A stretch of DNA of 64,000 nucleotides from Nitrospirae bacterium YQR-1 (GCA_039908095.1 JAMOBJ010000011.1:30137-94136); one strand, 5' to 3'; positions 34,751-44,356 are shown, counted from the first letter of the stretch. Notes: a model not told the origin generated them from the sequence alone. Numbers and translations: made by a program.

Positions 34751-35682
34751 CCATACAACTTAGCGCAGACTCAGAGAAAGACATGAATATATTAAATGGG
34801 TCGGTTTCAGGAGCTTTTAAATTGATAGAAGATACTCTGGGTGTTGTAATAAGCCTCAGAGGTAATATGGTCATCATTGACGGTGATGATGAAAAAGTAA
34901 AGATGGCTGAAAAAATCGTACATGATATTTATGATATAAAACGTCAGGGACATCACTTGAAAACAAATGATATAATAGAGGCTATAATGAATTTAAACGC
35001 CGGCGGCAACTTGAAAAACATAGCAATTCCTGTAGCATCTAAATTAAAATATGTAATTCCCAAAACCGAGACCCAGAGAAAATACGTGGAGGCAATCAGG
35101 CAAAGCGATATAGTGGTGGGAATTGGACCTGCCGGTACCGGCAAGACCTACCTGGCCGTGGCAATGGCGGTAACCGCCTATCTGAAAAAGGAAGTCACCA
35201 GAATAATACTGGCACGGCCGGCTGTGGAGGCCGGCGAGAAGCTTGGGTTTCTCCCGGGGGATATACACGACAAGGTTAATCCCTACCTGAGACCCCTCTA
35301 TGATGCACTGTTTGACATGATGGACGCTGACAGGGTATCCTTGCTTGTTGAAAGAGGAGTGCTGGAAATTGCGCCGCTTGCTTATATGAGAGGCAGAACT
35401 CTCAGAGATGCTTTTGTTATACTGGATGAGGCACAAAATACGACATCTGAACAGATGAAAATGTATCTGACAAGGCTCGGGCCTGAGTCAAAGACGGTTA
35501 TCACCGGCGATATTACTCAGGTGGACTTACCTCAGGAGAGGATCTCGGGGCTGGTTGAGATAGAGGGCGTTTTGCGAGGAATTGATGGAATTGAATTTAT
35601 TTATTTCAGCGAAAAGGATGTGGTCAGACACAAACTTGTAAAGGAAATCATAAAAGCATATGAAAAACATGAAAAGCGTTAG
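34747..35682 (+). CDS. ybeZ: PhoH-like ATPase (YbeZ family), apparent ATA start
   Basis: A RecA-fold ATPase that works with YbeY in RNA and ribosome maturation. Walker A is GPAGTGKTYLAVAMA and the DEAD-like site is FVILDEAQNTT; LARPAVEAGEKLGFLPGD is typical. The first ATG is at 34783, but the frame before it reads ITIQLSADSEKD, like the usual family N-terminus. An ATA codon at 34747 has GAGGTG seven bases upstream and overlaps the previous stop as ATAA. No ATG, GTG or TTG occurs between the upstream in-frame stop (34738) and 34783. If ATA is not used, the protein is 299 aa from 34783. ybeY lies two genes downstream. Confidence 0.85.
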   Translation: MTIQLSADSEKDMNILNGSVSGAFKLIEDTLGVVISLRGNMVIIDGDDEKVKMAEKIVHDIYDIKRQGHHLKTNDIIEAIMNLNAGGNLKNIAIPVASKLKYVIPKTETQRKYVEAIRQSDIVVGIGPAGTGKTYLAVAMAVTAYLKKEVTRIILARPAVEAGEKLGFLPGDIHDKVNPYLRPLYDALFDMMDADRVSLLVERGVLEIAPLAYMRGRTLRDAFVILDEAQNTTSEQMKMYLTRLGPESKTVITGDITQVDLPQERISGLVEIEGVLRGIDGIEFIYFSEKDVVRHKLVKEIIKAYEKHEKR

Positions 35683-37231
35683 CTTAAAATGTAAAAAGGT
35701 CTTTTGGAATAAAACTAACAGCATTAATTTAATGTTTGTTGTTTTGTTGTCCTTACTTATTTCCCTTGCGATAACCAAAGCGCGCATTGCAGAGTATTTT
35801 ATAGGGATTTTTCTGATATCTGCAATTTGTCTTTCAATAATGTTTATGGACATCTTCCGTTATAAGCCGTCATATTTAAAGCAGCGAAAGATGCTTGTAT
35901 TGCTGGGGATAATGTTTTTTACAACCATGGTTGTTGCTGTAACCGCTGAGTATGTGCTTTTTACCTTCGGTAAAGGCTTTGGCATACCTGATCTGAAGTC
36001 GGTGACATACGGGATACCTGTGCATTCAGGTGCTATGCTGGTAGCGCTGCTTTTTGACTCCCATACGGCCATAATTTTTGCTTTCATAATAAGCATAATC
36101 TCCGGCATTTGGCAGCACGACCCGTACTTCACCTTCTATGTGTTTACAGGCAGCATAATTGCTGCATTTAGCGTTATAAGGTGCAAAAAACGCACAGACT
36201 TATTGCTTGGCGGACTCTACATAAGCGGTGTAAACATCGTATCGGCTGCAATTATAAATTTTTTCAGTGCAGGCAGCGATATGCTTCAGTCTCTTCACTG
36301 TCTGATTTTTGCCGCTACCACCGGCATTACCATATCTGCCTATGTCTCAATTGTTTTGCCAACCCTTGAATATTTATTTAAGGTTACAACAGACATTACA
36401 TTAATAGAGCTTCTGGATTTAAATCAGCCGCTTATGAAAAACCTTATGATAAATGCCCCCGGCACGTACCACCACAGCGTAATAGTGGGAAACCTTGTTG
36501 AGGCGGCCTCAGAGCACATTGGAGTCAATCCGCTGCTTGCCCGCGTTACCGCCTATTATCATGATATAGGCAAAATAAAGATGCCGGACTACTTTATAGA
36601 AAATCAATCAAGCGCCATAAATAAACACGAAAAACTCACTCCGCATATGAGCAGCATGATACTCATATCACATGTCAAGGAGGGGCTTGAGCTGGCGGAT
36701 GAGTATAAGCTCCCCGAGCCGGTCAAGGATATTATAACGCAGCACCACGGTACCAACATAATAACGTATTTTTACCAGAAAGCAAAGGAGGAGCAGGCTG
36801 ATGCTCCTAATGAGGAGGATTACAGGTATCCGGGGCCTAAGCCTCAAACCCGTGTTGCCGCCCTTGTTATGATTGCCGACGCCGTGGAGGCGGCCTCAAG
36901 GGTAATCAAGGAACCTACCCCTGCAAGGGTTTCCGGGCTTGTCGAGAAAATCATAAATAATGTCCTGCTGGATGGACAGTTGAATGAGTGCGACCTGACT
37001 CTTAAAGATATTAACACCATTAAAGAGCGTTTTACATATATCCTTCTGGGTATCCTTCACAAGAGAATAGAGTATCCCGGGTTTGATTTTAATAAACTAA
37101 AACCACCGGGGGAGGGGGACAGAGATAAGGGTCTCGATAAGGAATCTCAGCAAAAAGATAAAGACAGACACGGCAGCGATAAAACGTCGTCTCACACTGG
37201 CGCTAAGGTACTTGAATTTAAAAAGAGCTGA
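35660..37231 (+). CDS. HD-domain phosphodiesterase of the PgpH/YqfF type, shortened
   Basis: The C-terminal HD domain (APGTYHHSVIVGNLVEAAS, then YYHDIGKIKMPDYFIENQ, then ITQHHGT) matches PgpH, which degrades cyclic di-AMP. The N-terminal half has about seven hydrophobic segments (35-260), as in 7TM-HD proteins. It is 523 aa, whereas family members are usually 700 aa or more, because the large extracellular 7TMR-HDED sensor domain is missing. It starts inside the phoH gene, and its tail is a charged linker (GDRDKGLDKESQQKDKD). The tail sequence also contains the start of ybeY in another frame. Confidence 0.85.
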   Translation: MKNMKSVSLKCKKVFWNKTNSINLMFVVLLSLLISLAITKARIAEYFIGIFLISAICLSIMFMDIFRYKPSYLKQRKMLVLLGIMFFTTMVVAVTAEYVLFTFGKGFGIPDLKSVTYGIPVHSGAMLVALLFDSHTAIIFAFIISIISGIWQHDPYFTFYVFTGSIIAAFSVIRCKKRTDLLLGGLYISGVNIVSAAIINFFSAGSDMLQSLHCLIFAATTGITISAYVSIVLPTLEYLFKVTTDITLIELLDLNQPLMKNLMINAPGTYHHSVIVGNLVEAASEHIGVNPLLARVTAYYHDIGKIKMPDYFIENQSSAINKHEKLTPHMSSMILISHVKEGLELADEYKLPEPVKDIITQHHGTNIITYFYQKAKEEQADAPNEEDYRYPGPKPQTRVAALVMIADAVEAASRVIKEPTPARVSGLVEKIINNVLLDGQLNECDLTLKDINTIKERFTYILLGILHKRIEYPGFDFNKLKPPGEGDRDKGLDKESQQKDKDRHGSDKTSSHTGAKVLEFKKS

Positions 37232-37568
37232 ACTGGACGTCTTGTTTATCGGCAGCCGTAAGATGAAAACTATGAATAACCGATACAGGGCTGAAAATAC
37301 GGCTACCGATGTGTTGTCTTTTCCACAGTATAATTCTTTAAAGGAGCTGCCTCATGATGACAGAGATTACCTGCTGGGCGATATTGTTGTCAATATTGAA
37401 CATCCATCGCTTGAGGCTCAACAGAACCATATAGATCGGCTTTTAATCCACGGGCTTTTACATCTGATTGGCCTGGACCATGAGAGAGGCCCGCGGCAGG
37501 CGGCAAAAATGCTTAAAAAAGAAGAGGAAGTACTTAGTGCCGTTAAGAAAATGGGTGGAGAGTGCTAA
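37125..37568 (+). CDS. ybeY: Endoribonuclease/rRNA maturation factor YbeY, apparent ATA start
   Basis: A zinc metalloprotein for 16S rRNA maturation. The active-site motif is HGLLHLIGLDHERG (H-x3-H-x5-H) and NNRYRAENTATDVLSFPQ is the family core. Starting at TTG 37212 would remove the conserved N-terminal strand. The frame upstream continues as RVSIRNLSKKIKTDTAAIKR, a good YbeY N-terminus. It is bounded by a stop at 37098 and offers no ATG, GTG or TTG before 37212. An ATA at 37125 follows GGAGGGGGACAGAG, a strong ribosome site, so ATA is the most likely start (147 aa). Confidence 0.85.
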   Translation: MRVSIRNLSKKIKTDTAAIKRRLTLALRYLNLKRAELDVLFIGSRKMKTMNNRYRAENTATDVLSFPQYNSLKELPHDDRDYLLGDIVVNIEHPSLEAQQNHIDRLLIHGLLHLIGLDHERGPRQAAKMLKKEEEVLSAVKKMGGEC

Positions 37569-38235
37569 TAATGCCATAGAGGGCATCCTGGAAGCGGCTA
37601 AAACACAACGCCACCTGCGTTATCACCTCTATGTAGCCGCCATAGTACTGCTTTTTTGTTACGTCCTTGGTATAACAAAGACAGAGTTTTTGATTATCTC
37701 AGTTACAATCATGCTTGTTATTGCACTTGAGCTGATAAATACAAGCATAGAGGCTACAGTGAATCTGCTGTCACCGGAAATTAACAACTTTGCAAGGGTG
37801 GCAAAGGACGTTGCCGCAGGGGCGGTGCTTACTGCCGCAGTTGGAGCCTCTGTTATAGGCTATATTATCCTGTTTCCATACCTTGTCACATTTTTTAACA
37901 GTGGACTTGTCATTGCATCCCACGGTGGGAACGATATTGCCGTGCTTTCTCTGATTATTGTTATCATACTGGTTGTCATAATTAAAGCTTTTACTAAGAG
38001 TGGACATCCGCTTAGAGGGGGAATGCCAAGTGGGCACGCCGCAGTTTCATTTTCCATCTGGGTGTCCATCACACTTATAACCAAAAACCTCCTTGCCTGC
38101 GGGTTTGCCCTGCTTGCCGCCCTCATGATAGCACAGAGCAGAGTCGCCGTCAGGGCACACACGAAATGGGAGGTTTTTATCGGAGCTCTTATCGGCTCTT
38201 TGCTGACTTATGGGCTTTTCATCTTTTTTGCTTAA
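37537..38235 (+). CDS. Diacylglycerol/undecaprenol kinase fused to a PAP2 phosphatase domain
   Basis: Residues 1-120 are a DgkA-type membrane kinase (VESANNAIEGILEAAKTQRH, LELINTSIEATVNLL, with the ExxNTxIE catalytic motif). Residues about 150-232 are a PAP2-type lipid phosphatase domain (MPSGHAAVSFS and SRVAVRAHTKWEV, holding the second and third PAP2 motifs). One protein thus joins a lipid kinase and a lipid phosphatase, perhaps for undecaprenol/undecaprenyl phosphate balance. GTG 37537 is chosen because GAGGAAG lies seven bases upstream. It overlaps ybeY by 32 bases. Confidence 0.84.
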   Translation: MPLRKWVESANNAIEGILEAAKTQRHLRYHLYVAAIVLLFCYVLGITKTEFLIISVTIMLVIALELINTSIEATVNLLSPEINNFARVAKDVAAGAVLTAAVGASVIGYIILFPYLVTFFNSGLVIASHGGNDIAVLSLIIVIILVVIIKAFTKSGHPLRGGMPSGHAAVSFSIWVSITLITKNLLACGFALLAALMIAQSRVAVRAHTKWEVFIGALIGSLLTYGLFIFFA

Positions 38236-38251
38236 TGATGCTTTCATGCGC

Positions 38252-40342
38252 TCAATTCACGCTCTCTAATTCAATAACAAATCTTGCTCCTTTTTCTGTA
38301 TTTTCAGCATAGAGCCTGCCTCCCATGTTATTTTCTATAATCATCTTAGACATATAGAGCCCAATGCCGGTTCCCTTTATAAACCCCTTTGTAGTAAAAA
38401 ACGGCTCAAAAATCTTCCCCTCAAGGCCGTCTCCAATCCCTGTGGCGTCATCCTCTATCGCTATCACTATGGTGTTTTCCTGTCTCCGGCACAGGATAGA
38501 AATTGTTCCGGCATCATTATTAAGTTTTCCGGCATCTCTTGCCTCAGCAACGGCATCCCTTGCATTTATCATTATGTTGATAAGCACCTGGATAAACTCG
38601 TTTCTGTAGCCGGTTGTATTCAGAGATTCATTATCAGCTATGTCCATCTCTATGTGTATTCTGTTGTGTTGCAATTGAGCGGAGATGAGTGAATATGCCT
38701 CAAAAACTGTGTCACTGATATTAAATATGACTTTTTCTTTAGAAGGCTTAAAAAAGTTTCTGAAATTATCTATGGTTTTTGACATAAACTCCAACTGCTC
38801 CATTACATTTTTGATAACTCCGTCGAAGTAGGCCCCCGTCAGTTCACCGTATTTCTGTGCATCCCTTACCTCCTGAACAAGTACTCCTATAGCGTTTAAG
38901 GGCTGCCTCCACTGATGGGCTATCGCAACCACCATCTCCCCCATGGAGACAAACTTAGACTGCTGGATGAGGAGCTGTTCCTGGCGGCGGCTCTTTTGAA
39001 TTTCCTCTTGTACCCTTCCCTCCAGGTTTATGTTAAACTCCTCCAGTTGACTGGTTTTTTGCCGGAGCCTCTTTTCGTTAAGTTTATACTCTATGCCCAA
39101 AGACAGGGCATTTGCTACAGAAAAAAGTGTTTTATATACCTCATCCGAAATGGAGAAATGAAAGAGGATGGAAAACACTCCGAGATGCTTCATATCCAGC
39201 GACAGAGGAAAAACAGCCAGTGATTTTATGTCTTGCCCTGAAGCCCATTGCCTGTTTATAAAGGTGCAGTCATTCATGTCGCTATACAAAGCAGCGGTAG
39301 AGTTTTCTGAAAGTGCCTTGATGTCTATTTTTTCCATTAATATGTTCGTGTTATATCCGGAGGCGTCGGTGTAAAACTCACCAATACCTTGCTGCTCATC
39401 AGTATCCATTATAAGGATTGAAACTACCACATTGTCTATGTAGATGCGGGGTATCTCAATACATTGCCTGAGCATATGTCCAATATGAGTACTGTGTGTT
39501 ATAGTGTTGCTGATGTTGGCCGACATTTCAGAAAGTCTGGCCTTGTTAATTATTGCCTGCTCTCTTTCTCTTATGACTCTGCTCATCCTGTTAAATTCTG
39601 AGGCAAGAACTCCTATTTCATCCTCCGACCCTGCTACTATCTCCTCATACTGTCCATCCTGAAACCGTTTTACGGCTTCAAAAACCTTTTTTAACGGCTT
39701 TGTCACTATACTGATAAATATAAAAATCAAAATACTGCTGATGGCGGCAAAGACCATGCCAAGGGTAATCCTCTTGAGAAGATTTTGCCTCTGTGCTGCA
39801 ACAATAGGCTGTTTTGAGAATGCTATCGCCACCCAGCCTATGTGTTTAGTGAAAGGCATTTGATGTGTAAGTGTGTCATTAAAGCCGCCGGGGTCACTAT
39901 CGGGGTTTGTTACAGTGAATACCGGCGCAAAAAAGTACATTGCGTCTTTTGCATCTTTATAACTGACAGGCTGTTTAACAGACAGAGAGACGGCTGCTGC
40001 AATAGCCTTGTCTCCTGTGTAAATCAACGATCTCCAATCTTTATCATATAAGGTGGCTTCTTTGACGGCATGTAATTCATTTATGGATGCTGCTGTTTTA
40101 CGCAGAAACACTGTGTTTTCAGAGAGGATTGCAAGCTCGCTGTTTTTTGCAGTAAGGGATGTTATCTCGGTTGCTCTGCTTAACAGCTCCTGTTTCATCA
40201 TTGCCTGCTCAGTCGTTATGGACTCATATGTATAGACAGCCGAAACTATTATTAATATAGGCAGCGTCAAGGCAAGGGTTTTAACCTTAAAAGACAGAAA
40301 AATCCTGCTCAAAAGCCTTTTCATGCCGGCGGATATATTCAC
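38252..40342 (-). CDS. Membrane sensor histidine kinase
   Basis: A 696-aa kinase: membrane helix (about residues 20-38), periplasmic sensor, second helix (ITLGMVFAAISSILIFIFIS), HAMP domain (SIVTKPLKKVFEAVKRFQDG), a GAF-like region, and a coiled coil. The dimerisation domain follows with phospho-His in VAIAHQWRQPLNAIG, and an HATPase domain ends the protein (NIMINARDAVAEA, GTGIGLYMSKMIIENNMGG). The HQWRQPL box is typical of a particular HisKA group. Its GTG start overlaps the stop of the periplasmic binding protein gene, so the two probably form a sensor pair. No response regulator is adjacent. Confidence 0.9.
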   Translation of the reverse strand: MNISAGMKRLLSRIFLSFKVKTLALTLPILIIVSAVYTYESITTEQAMMKQELLSRATEITSLTAKNSELAILSENTVFLRKTAASINELHAVKEATLYDKDWRSLIYTGDKAIAAAVSLSVKQPVSYKDAKDAMYFFAPVFTVTNPDSDPGGFNDTLTHQMPFTKHIGWVAIAFSKQPIVAAQRQNLLKRITLGMVFAAISSILIFIFISIVTKPLKKVFEAVKRFQDGQYEEIVAGSEDEIGVLASEFNRMSRVIREREQAIINKARLSEMSANISNTITHSTHIGHMLRQCIEIPRIYIDNVVVSILIMDTDEQQGIGEFYTDASGYNTNILMEKIDIKALSENSTAALYSDMNDCTFINRQWASGQDIKSLAVFPLSLDMKHLGVFSILFHFSISDEVYKTLFSVANALSLGIEYKLNEKRLRQKTSQLEEFNINLEGRVQEEIQKSRRQEQLLIQQSKFVSMGEMVVAIAHQWRQPLNAIGVLVQEVRDAQKYGELTGAYFDGVIKNVMEQLEFMSKTIDNFRNFFKPSKEKVIFNISDTVFEAYSLISAQLQHNRIHIEMDIADNESLNTTGYRNEFIQVLINIMINARDAVAEARDAGKLNNDAGTISILCRRQENTIVIAIEDDATGIGDGLEGKIFEPFFTTKGFIKGTGIGLYMSKMIIENNMGGRLYAENTEKGARFVIELESVN

Positions 40343-41211
40343 TCTAATACCCTCGCAGCCTCATCAATAAGTTTTTGAGGAATTTTTATACCCATTTTCC
40401 TTGAGGTGTTCATGTTGATGTATATGTCATAAGCAGCCGGCGGACTGTGTGGTATATTGGCGGCTGTGCCTGTCTCAAGCACTGTCTTTAGCATATCTCC
40501 CGTTTGTGTTGCAACCGAGGGCAGATTAAAAACAACCGCAAACAGTGACCCGGCCCTGACGTGTTTTTCAGATATACCGATTACCGGTTTTTTATATCTG
40601 AATGAGTACAGGTATATTTGCTCAAAAACGGTTGGGGCCAGAAAGACTTTGTTTGGCACTAAAATGATGGCATTAATGTCTGCGGCGTTAACCTCCAAAG
40701 ATTGTAATAAGTCGTAGGAATTAGCCGCTTTGATAGTCTTAACACTCTGTGAGTGGTAGTTTGCAAGGTTAACAATAGAGAGCCCCTCATTATCTATAAC
40801 TCCTATTTTTACAATCTCCGGAAAGTATTTTCTGAAGAGAGAATAGTAGGTATCCAGAGGGGTCTCCATATACACACCGGTAACGTTTTGCCTGTCAGTT
40901 GTTACCGGTTTAATTAAGAGGCTATAGACTATGGGTATTGTTTTTGGAAGTGACAGGGCCGCCGTCAGGAAGTCAACACCTACAACGGCTACCACTTTTG
41001 ATTTCTCATCCGCCACGATTTTTTCAAGTTCAGATGGGCTGCATTGGTGTGTATAGACAGTCACCTTTCCGTGCAGTGTCTCGCTTATCTTGTTGATTAC
41101 CTCGCTGACAGGGGCAATCCGTCTGTCCCCTAACACAAGCACATCATTGGCAAACAGGGCTCCGGTACCGAATGCGGCGATTATTATCAAAGTTAATAAT
41201 ACACGTTTCAT
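40339..41211 (-). CDS. ABC-type periplasmic substrate-binding protein (ABC_sub_bind family)
   Basis: A signal peptide (MKRVLLTLIIIAAFGTGALF) is followed by a two-lobe binding fold of the TrpX-like ABC_sub_bind type: VGVDFLTAALSLPKTIPIVY, NVTGVYMETPLDTYYSLFRK, FPEIVKIGVIDNEG, ISEKHVRAGSLFAVVFNLP. The ATG at 41211 is used because it begins the signal peptide. No permease or ATPase genes accompany it, and it is coupled by a GTGA overlap to a histidine kinase. It more likely serves as a ligand sensor for that kinase than in transport. Confidence 0.82.
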   Translation of the reverse strand: MKRVLLTLIIIAAFGTGALFANDVLVLGDRRIAPVSEVINKISETLHGKVTVYTHQCSPSELEKIVADEKSKVVAVVGVDFLTAALSLPKTIPIVYSLLIKPVTTDRQNVTGVYMETPLDTYYSLFRKYFPEIVKIGVIDNEGLSIVNLANYHSQSVKTIKAANSYDLLQSLEVNAADINAIILVPNKVFLAPTVFEQIYLYSFRYKKPVIGISEKHVRAGSLFAVVFNLPSVATQTGDMLKTVLETGTAANIPHSPPAAYDIYINMNTSRKMGIKIPQKLIDEAARVLE

Positions 41212-41239
41212 CTGTTTAAGCGACTGCCTTTTAAGCGGC

Positions 41240-44200
41240 TCAATCCTTCCTCTGAAGTTGTGCATCCATGATATCTGCCAGGGTGCTTACGATAGCGCCA
41301 TGTTTTTCGTAATCCATCATACACGTGCGTATCAGTTCAGGGGGCAGCAGACATTTTTCTATTAAACCGGTGTGTCCTTGTGTGGGTTTTGACCCCAGGA
41401 CTTTCCAGTGCTCCTCTGTCTGGAAGCTCTTTTGTTTTAACTCATCCCCAATGTGAACAAGTAGTGCCTTAAAAAAGTGATGCGTTGCATCACAGTGCTG
41501 TAGTGATTCGGCACAGTCGGAGCAACGTTTATGGGACTGTCCTATGTACTTATATATGATTCTGGATATAAGCTCAACCATCAGGTACTCTGAGTTGTTA
41601 AGGTCTCTGAGGAGTTCACCGTTGTCCCCGCTTTCAGAGAAGTGTTCTCTGATTTGGGCCTTAACCAGGCCAAGTGAGGTATTAACTATAAGGGCTGCCA
41701 ACTTAAAATATGACACCGTGCTGAGGTTGTCCCTTATAAGCTGCATACGATGCGAATCATCGGTTTTATTTCTCAGAAGTTCACTGCGTTCCGTGAGCCT
41801 TATGCCGAAAATATACAGTATATGTTCTTTACTTCGTTCGTTTTGAGGAAGGTCGAGGGCGTTTAGTAAACTTACAAAACGCTCATCGGCTTTGCATATT
41901 TCAATGGCCTTTCCGACCCTTTCATAGTTAGCCATGAAATCACCCTCTTCTATTTGTTTTTTCAGTCTGTCGCTTCGTTTATGTACAGTCAGCATCTTTC
42001 TGATAGCATACTGTCGTGCTTCCCGTATGATTTTTATTAAATTGTACGCCCTGTCGGTTTCCATTTTAGCGTGTATGCTCTTAGAGAAACCCTCCATGAT
42101 AATGTTTTCGATGTTTTGAGTTTTCTTAAGGTCGTAAATTTCCGGCTCACAACACAGCAGTACCTCTGCAGCCGTTTTCCACGATATACCGGATTGGCCG
42201 GTATGCTCAGTGGTTAAATAGTCCCGCATGTAGAACTGAAAATACAGAGCACTGATGTTGCCCAGATTTTCAGGGGTAAGCACGTACTTTTTTATTGTTT
42301 CACTGATAGCTTCAACTATCGGCTCCTCATACATTCTTGGGCGGCTTCTGAGGTGCTCCCTTTTATCTCTGTGAAATATGGGGCGCCCCTTAGTACGGCA
42401 TTCGCCACCGGTTTTTTGAATTACGAATTTATCGTCGCCCTCTCCGATTATTTCAAAGCGTGCATTGGCCTCCCGCAACAGGCTGATAGGGCCAAAGAAC
42501 CGTTCAAACTGCTTTAAGTCTGTGACGGCTGTATATACCCCTATTGGAGAGACATATACGGCTTGTTTGAATGCTCCATCGTATTCTTTTAACTCAATTA
42601 TGGTAGTTCTGGGACAGAGCCCAGGCAAGAGCAGGATTTTCTTTTTCCTTGCAAAAGCAAAACAGCGGACAAAGTACCGGAGGTAATTGCGTGTTGTTGC
42701 CACGATATCCTTACTGCCGTCCTCACCGTAGCAATACAACATACTGTCGGGGGTCGGCTCAAAAGCAACCCCAAGTTGTGCCATTTCTTCCAACACCGCA
42801 GATATTCCTATTAAATCATCCAGTTTCTGCAAAATATCACTCTCGGCAGTGGCATCTTCCACTATACGCACACATGCCTCCGTCAGGTAATATATCTTCT
42901 CCCACTGGCTGTTGAGGCTCTCCTCGGCTATTTTCATAATAGGCTTACCATACATAGACCATACCTCAGGGTCGGCGATGAAGGTAAAGGACGGGACTAC
43001 ATGCCGGGTTTTACTGAAACTGAAGTAATCTATAACCTCAAACTTTATAGAGAGGTCTTTCGGGACTCCGGTTACTATGGCCTCGTTGATTTTCTCTGCA
43101 ACACCTCTTTCTATTAATTTTCTCATAATAGCGCAGCCAAATATTTCTGAGGCCGGCGACACCGCCACCTTATTTGAATACCTGAGCCAGTACCTTAAAC
43201 GCACCCTGAGGTCTTTCATATAAGAGCAAAACTCAACAGCCCTCCGCCTGTCGGAAAGCCGCCCCTTATCACTAAGAAGCACGCTGTACTTTTCCAAAAT
43301 GGGTAAAATACCGCGCTTTTGTACATCATCCAAAAAGTCGTCAAAATTGTACTCTTTACTTTCAAGGATTTTTTCTGAAACTATGCTCATGGATTTTAGA
43401 AACCTCTTAAACTCCTCCTCATCAATGTAACCTGGGTCGTTTAAACGCTCTGTGGCCAGAGATTCCATTCCGCTTTGCATAGCCTCTTCTAAGGCAAGGA
43501 AGTTTTCAAGGGCTAACTCCTGAAGTGTTTCCACAATGTACTTTCCATCCAGTGTTTTCTGCCCGAGGCGTTCAAAGTGTTTCTTTGTAACAATGGTGTC
43601 GTCAAGGGGATTTTCATCCGGCAGAGAGGCTGTACCGGAGTCTTTCCTTTGGCTCATGGCGTGGGCGTGAAAGGATGGAGTTGTAGCGCCGCCAAGCTCC
43701 GATGAATTTATAAAAACGTGGAAACCCTCAAGGAGTTTCCCCATTCTGTTTCTGTAAACGTTTAAGACTGACACCAACACGGAGTTGCACTCTATCCACG
43801 ATTTGTCCGACATGTCGGATATTGCCTTTGTAACACTCTCGGCAAGCATAAACATAAGGTCGGCCACATACCTGTCAGTTTTATCAACAGCTATTACGGC
43901 AGGGGTTGTGCCGTGAGCGTTAGAGAGCAGAGCCCGGACTTTTTGAAGATTGTTAAACAGTTCCTCCCGCTGATCAATGGTTAACGGTTCACTGACAAGC
44001 GAGTACTTAACAAGATAATTAACCATAATGTGGAAGGTTCCAACCAGGTCGGCATCAACGATTTTTCCCTCCGCCTGGAGTTTAAAAGCCCCCTTTAAAT
44101 CAGCAATACGCTGCTCCAAAATAGTGGTAGTCTCAGGGTAAATCCTGAACACGTCAGCAGTTTTTTTCATATAACTTTCAAGAAAAGCCCACATCACGGA

Positions 44201-44356
44201 AATGCGCGGGATTAACGGATGCGGAATCAGCTCGGTGAAATTCCTCTGTTTCTGACCAAACATAGGCGCCGTGCGCACTACTTTGACCGCATATGATGCT
44301 CCCTCATATTTTTTAGCCGGCACATCAACTTCTTTTATCATATTTTTCTTTTCCAT
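41240..44356 (-). CDS. Large protein of unknown function (about 1,040 aa)
   Basis: Not recognised. It is mostly alpha-helical and charged, with no signal peptide or membrane segments, so probably cytoplasmic. Near the C-terminus is a Cys/His cluster (RCSDCAESLQHCDATHHFFK) that could bind metal. A frame open to ATG 44449 would add 31 residues, but the DNA there is very A+T-rich and promoter-like (TTGTTATTATATTAG), so I prefer the start at 44356. Neither choice has an ideal ribosome site. It lies upstream of the binding-protein/kinase pair, 28 bases before the signal-peptide ATG, which suggests one transcription unit. Confidence 0.7.
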   Translation of the reverse strand: MEKKNMIKEVDVPAKKYEGASYAVKVVRTAPMFGQKQRNFTELIPHPLIPRISVMWAFLESYMKKTADVFRIYPETTTILEQRIADLKGAFKLQAEGKIVDADLVGTFHIMVNYLVKYSLVSEPLTIDQREELFNNLQKVRALLSNAHGTTPAVIAVDKTDRYVADLMFMLAESVTKAISDMSDKSWIECNSVLVSVLNVYRNRMGKLLEGFHVFINSSELGGATTPSFHAHAMSQRKDSGTASLPDENPLDDTIVTKKHFERLGQKTLDGKYIVETLQELALENFLALEEAMQSGMESLATERLNDPGYIDEEEFKRFLKSMSIVSEKILESKEYNFDDFLDDVQKRGILPILEKYSVLLSDKGRLSDRRRAVEFCSYMKDLRVRLRYWLRYSNKVAVSPASEIFGCAIMRKLIERGVAEKINEAIVTGVPKDLSIKFEVIDYFSFSKTRHVVPSFTFIADPEVWSMYGKPIMKIAEESLNSQWEKIYYLTEACVRIVEDATAESDILQKLDDLIGISAVLEEMAQLGVAFEPTPDSMLYCYGEDGSKDIVATTRNYLRYFVRCFAFARKKKILLLPGLCPRTTIIELKEYDGAFKQAVYVSPIGVYTAVTDLKQFERFFGPISLLREANARFEIIGEGDDKFVIQKTGGECRTKGRPIFHRDKREHLRSRPRMYEEPIVEAISETIKKYVLTPENLGNISALYFQFYMRDYLTTEHTGQSGISWKTAAEVLLCCEPEIYDLKKTQNIENIIMEGFSKSIHAKMETDRAYNLIKIIREARQYAIRKMLTVHKRSDRLKKQIEEGDFMANYERVGKAIEICKADERFVSLLNALDLPQNERSKEHILYIFGIRLTERSELLRNKTDDSHRMQLIRDNLSTVSYFKLAALIVNTSLGLVKAQIREHFSESGDNGELLRDLNNSEYLMVELISRIIYKYIGQSHKRCSDCAESLQHCDATHHFFKALLVHIGDELKQKSFQTEEHWKVLGSKPTQGHTGLIEKCLLPPELIRTCMMDYEKHGAIVSTLADIMDAQLQRKD

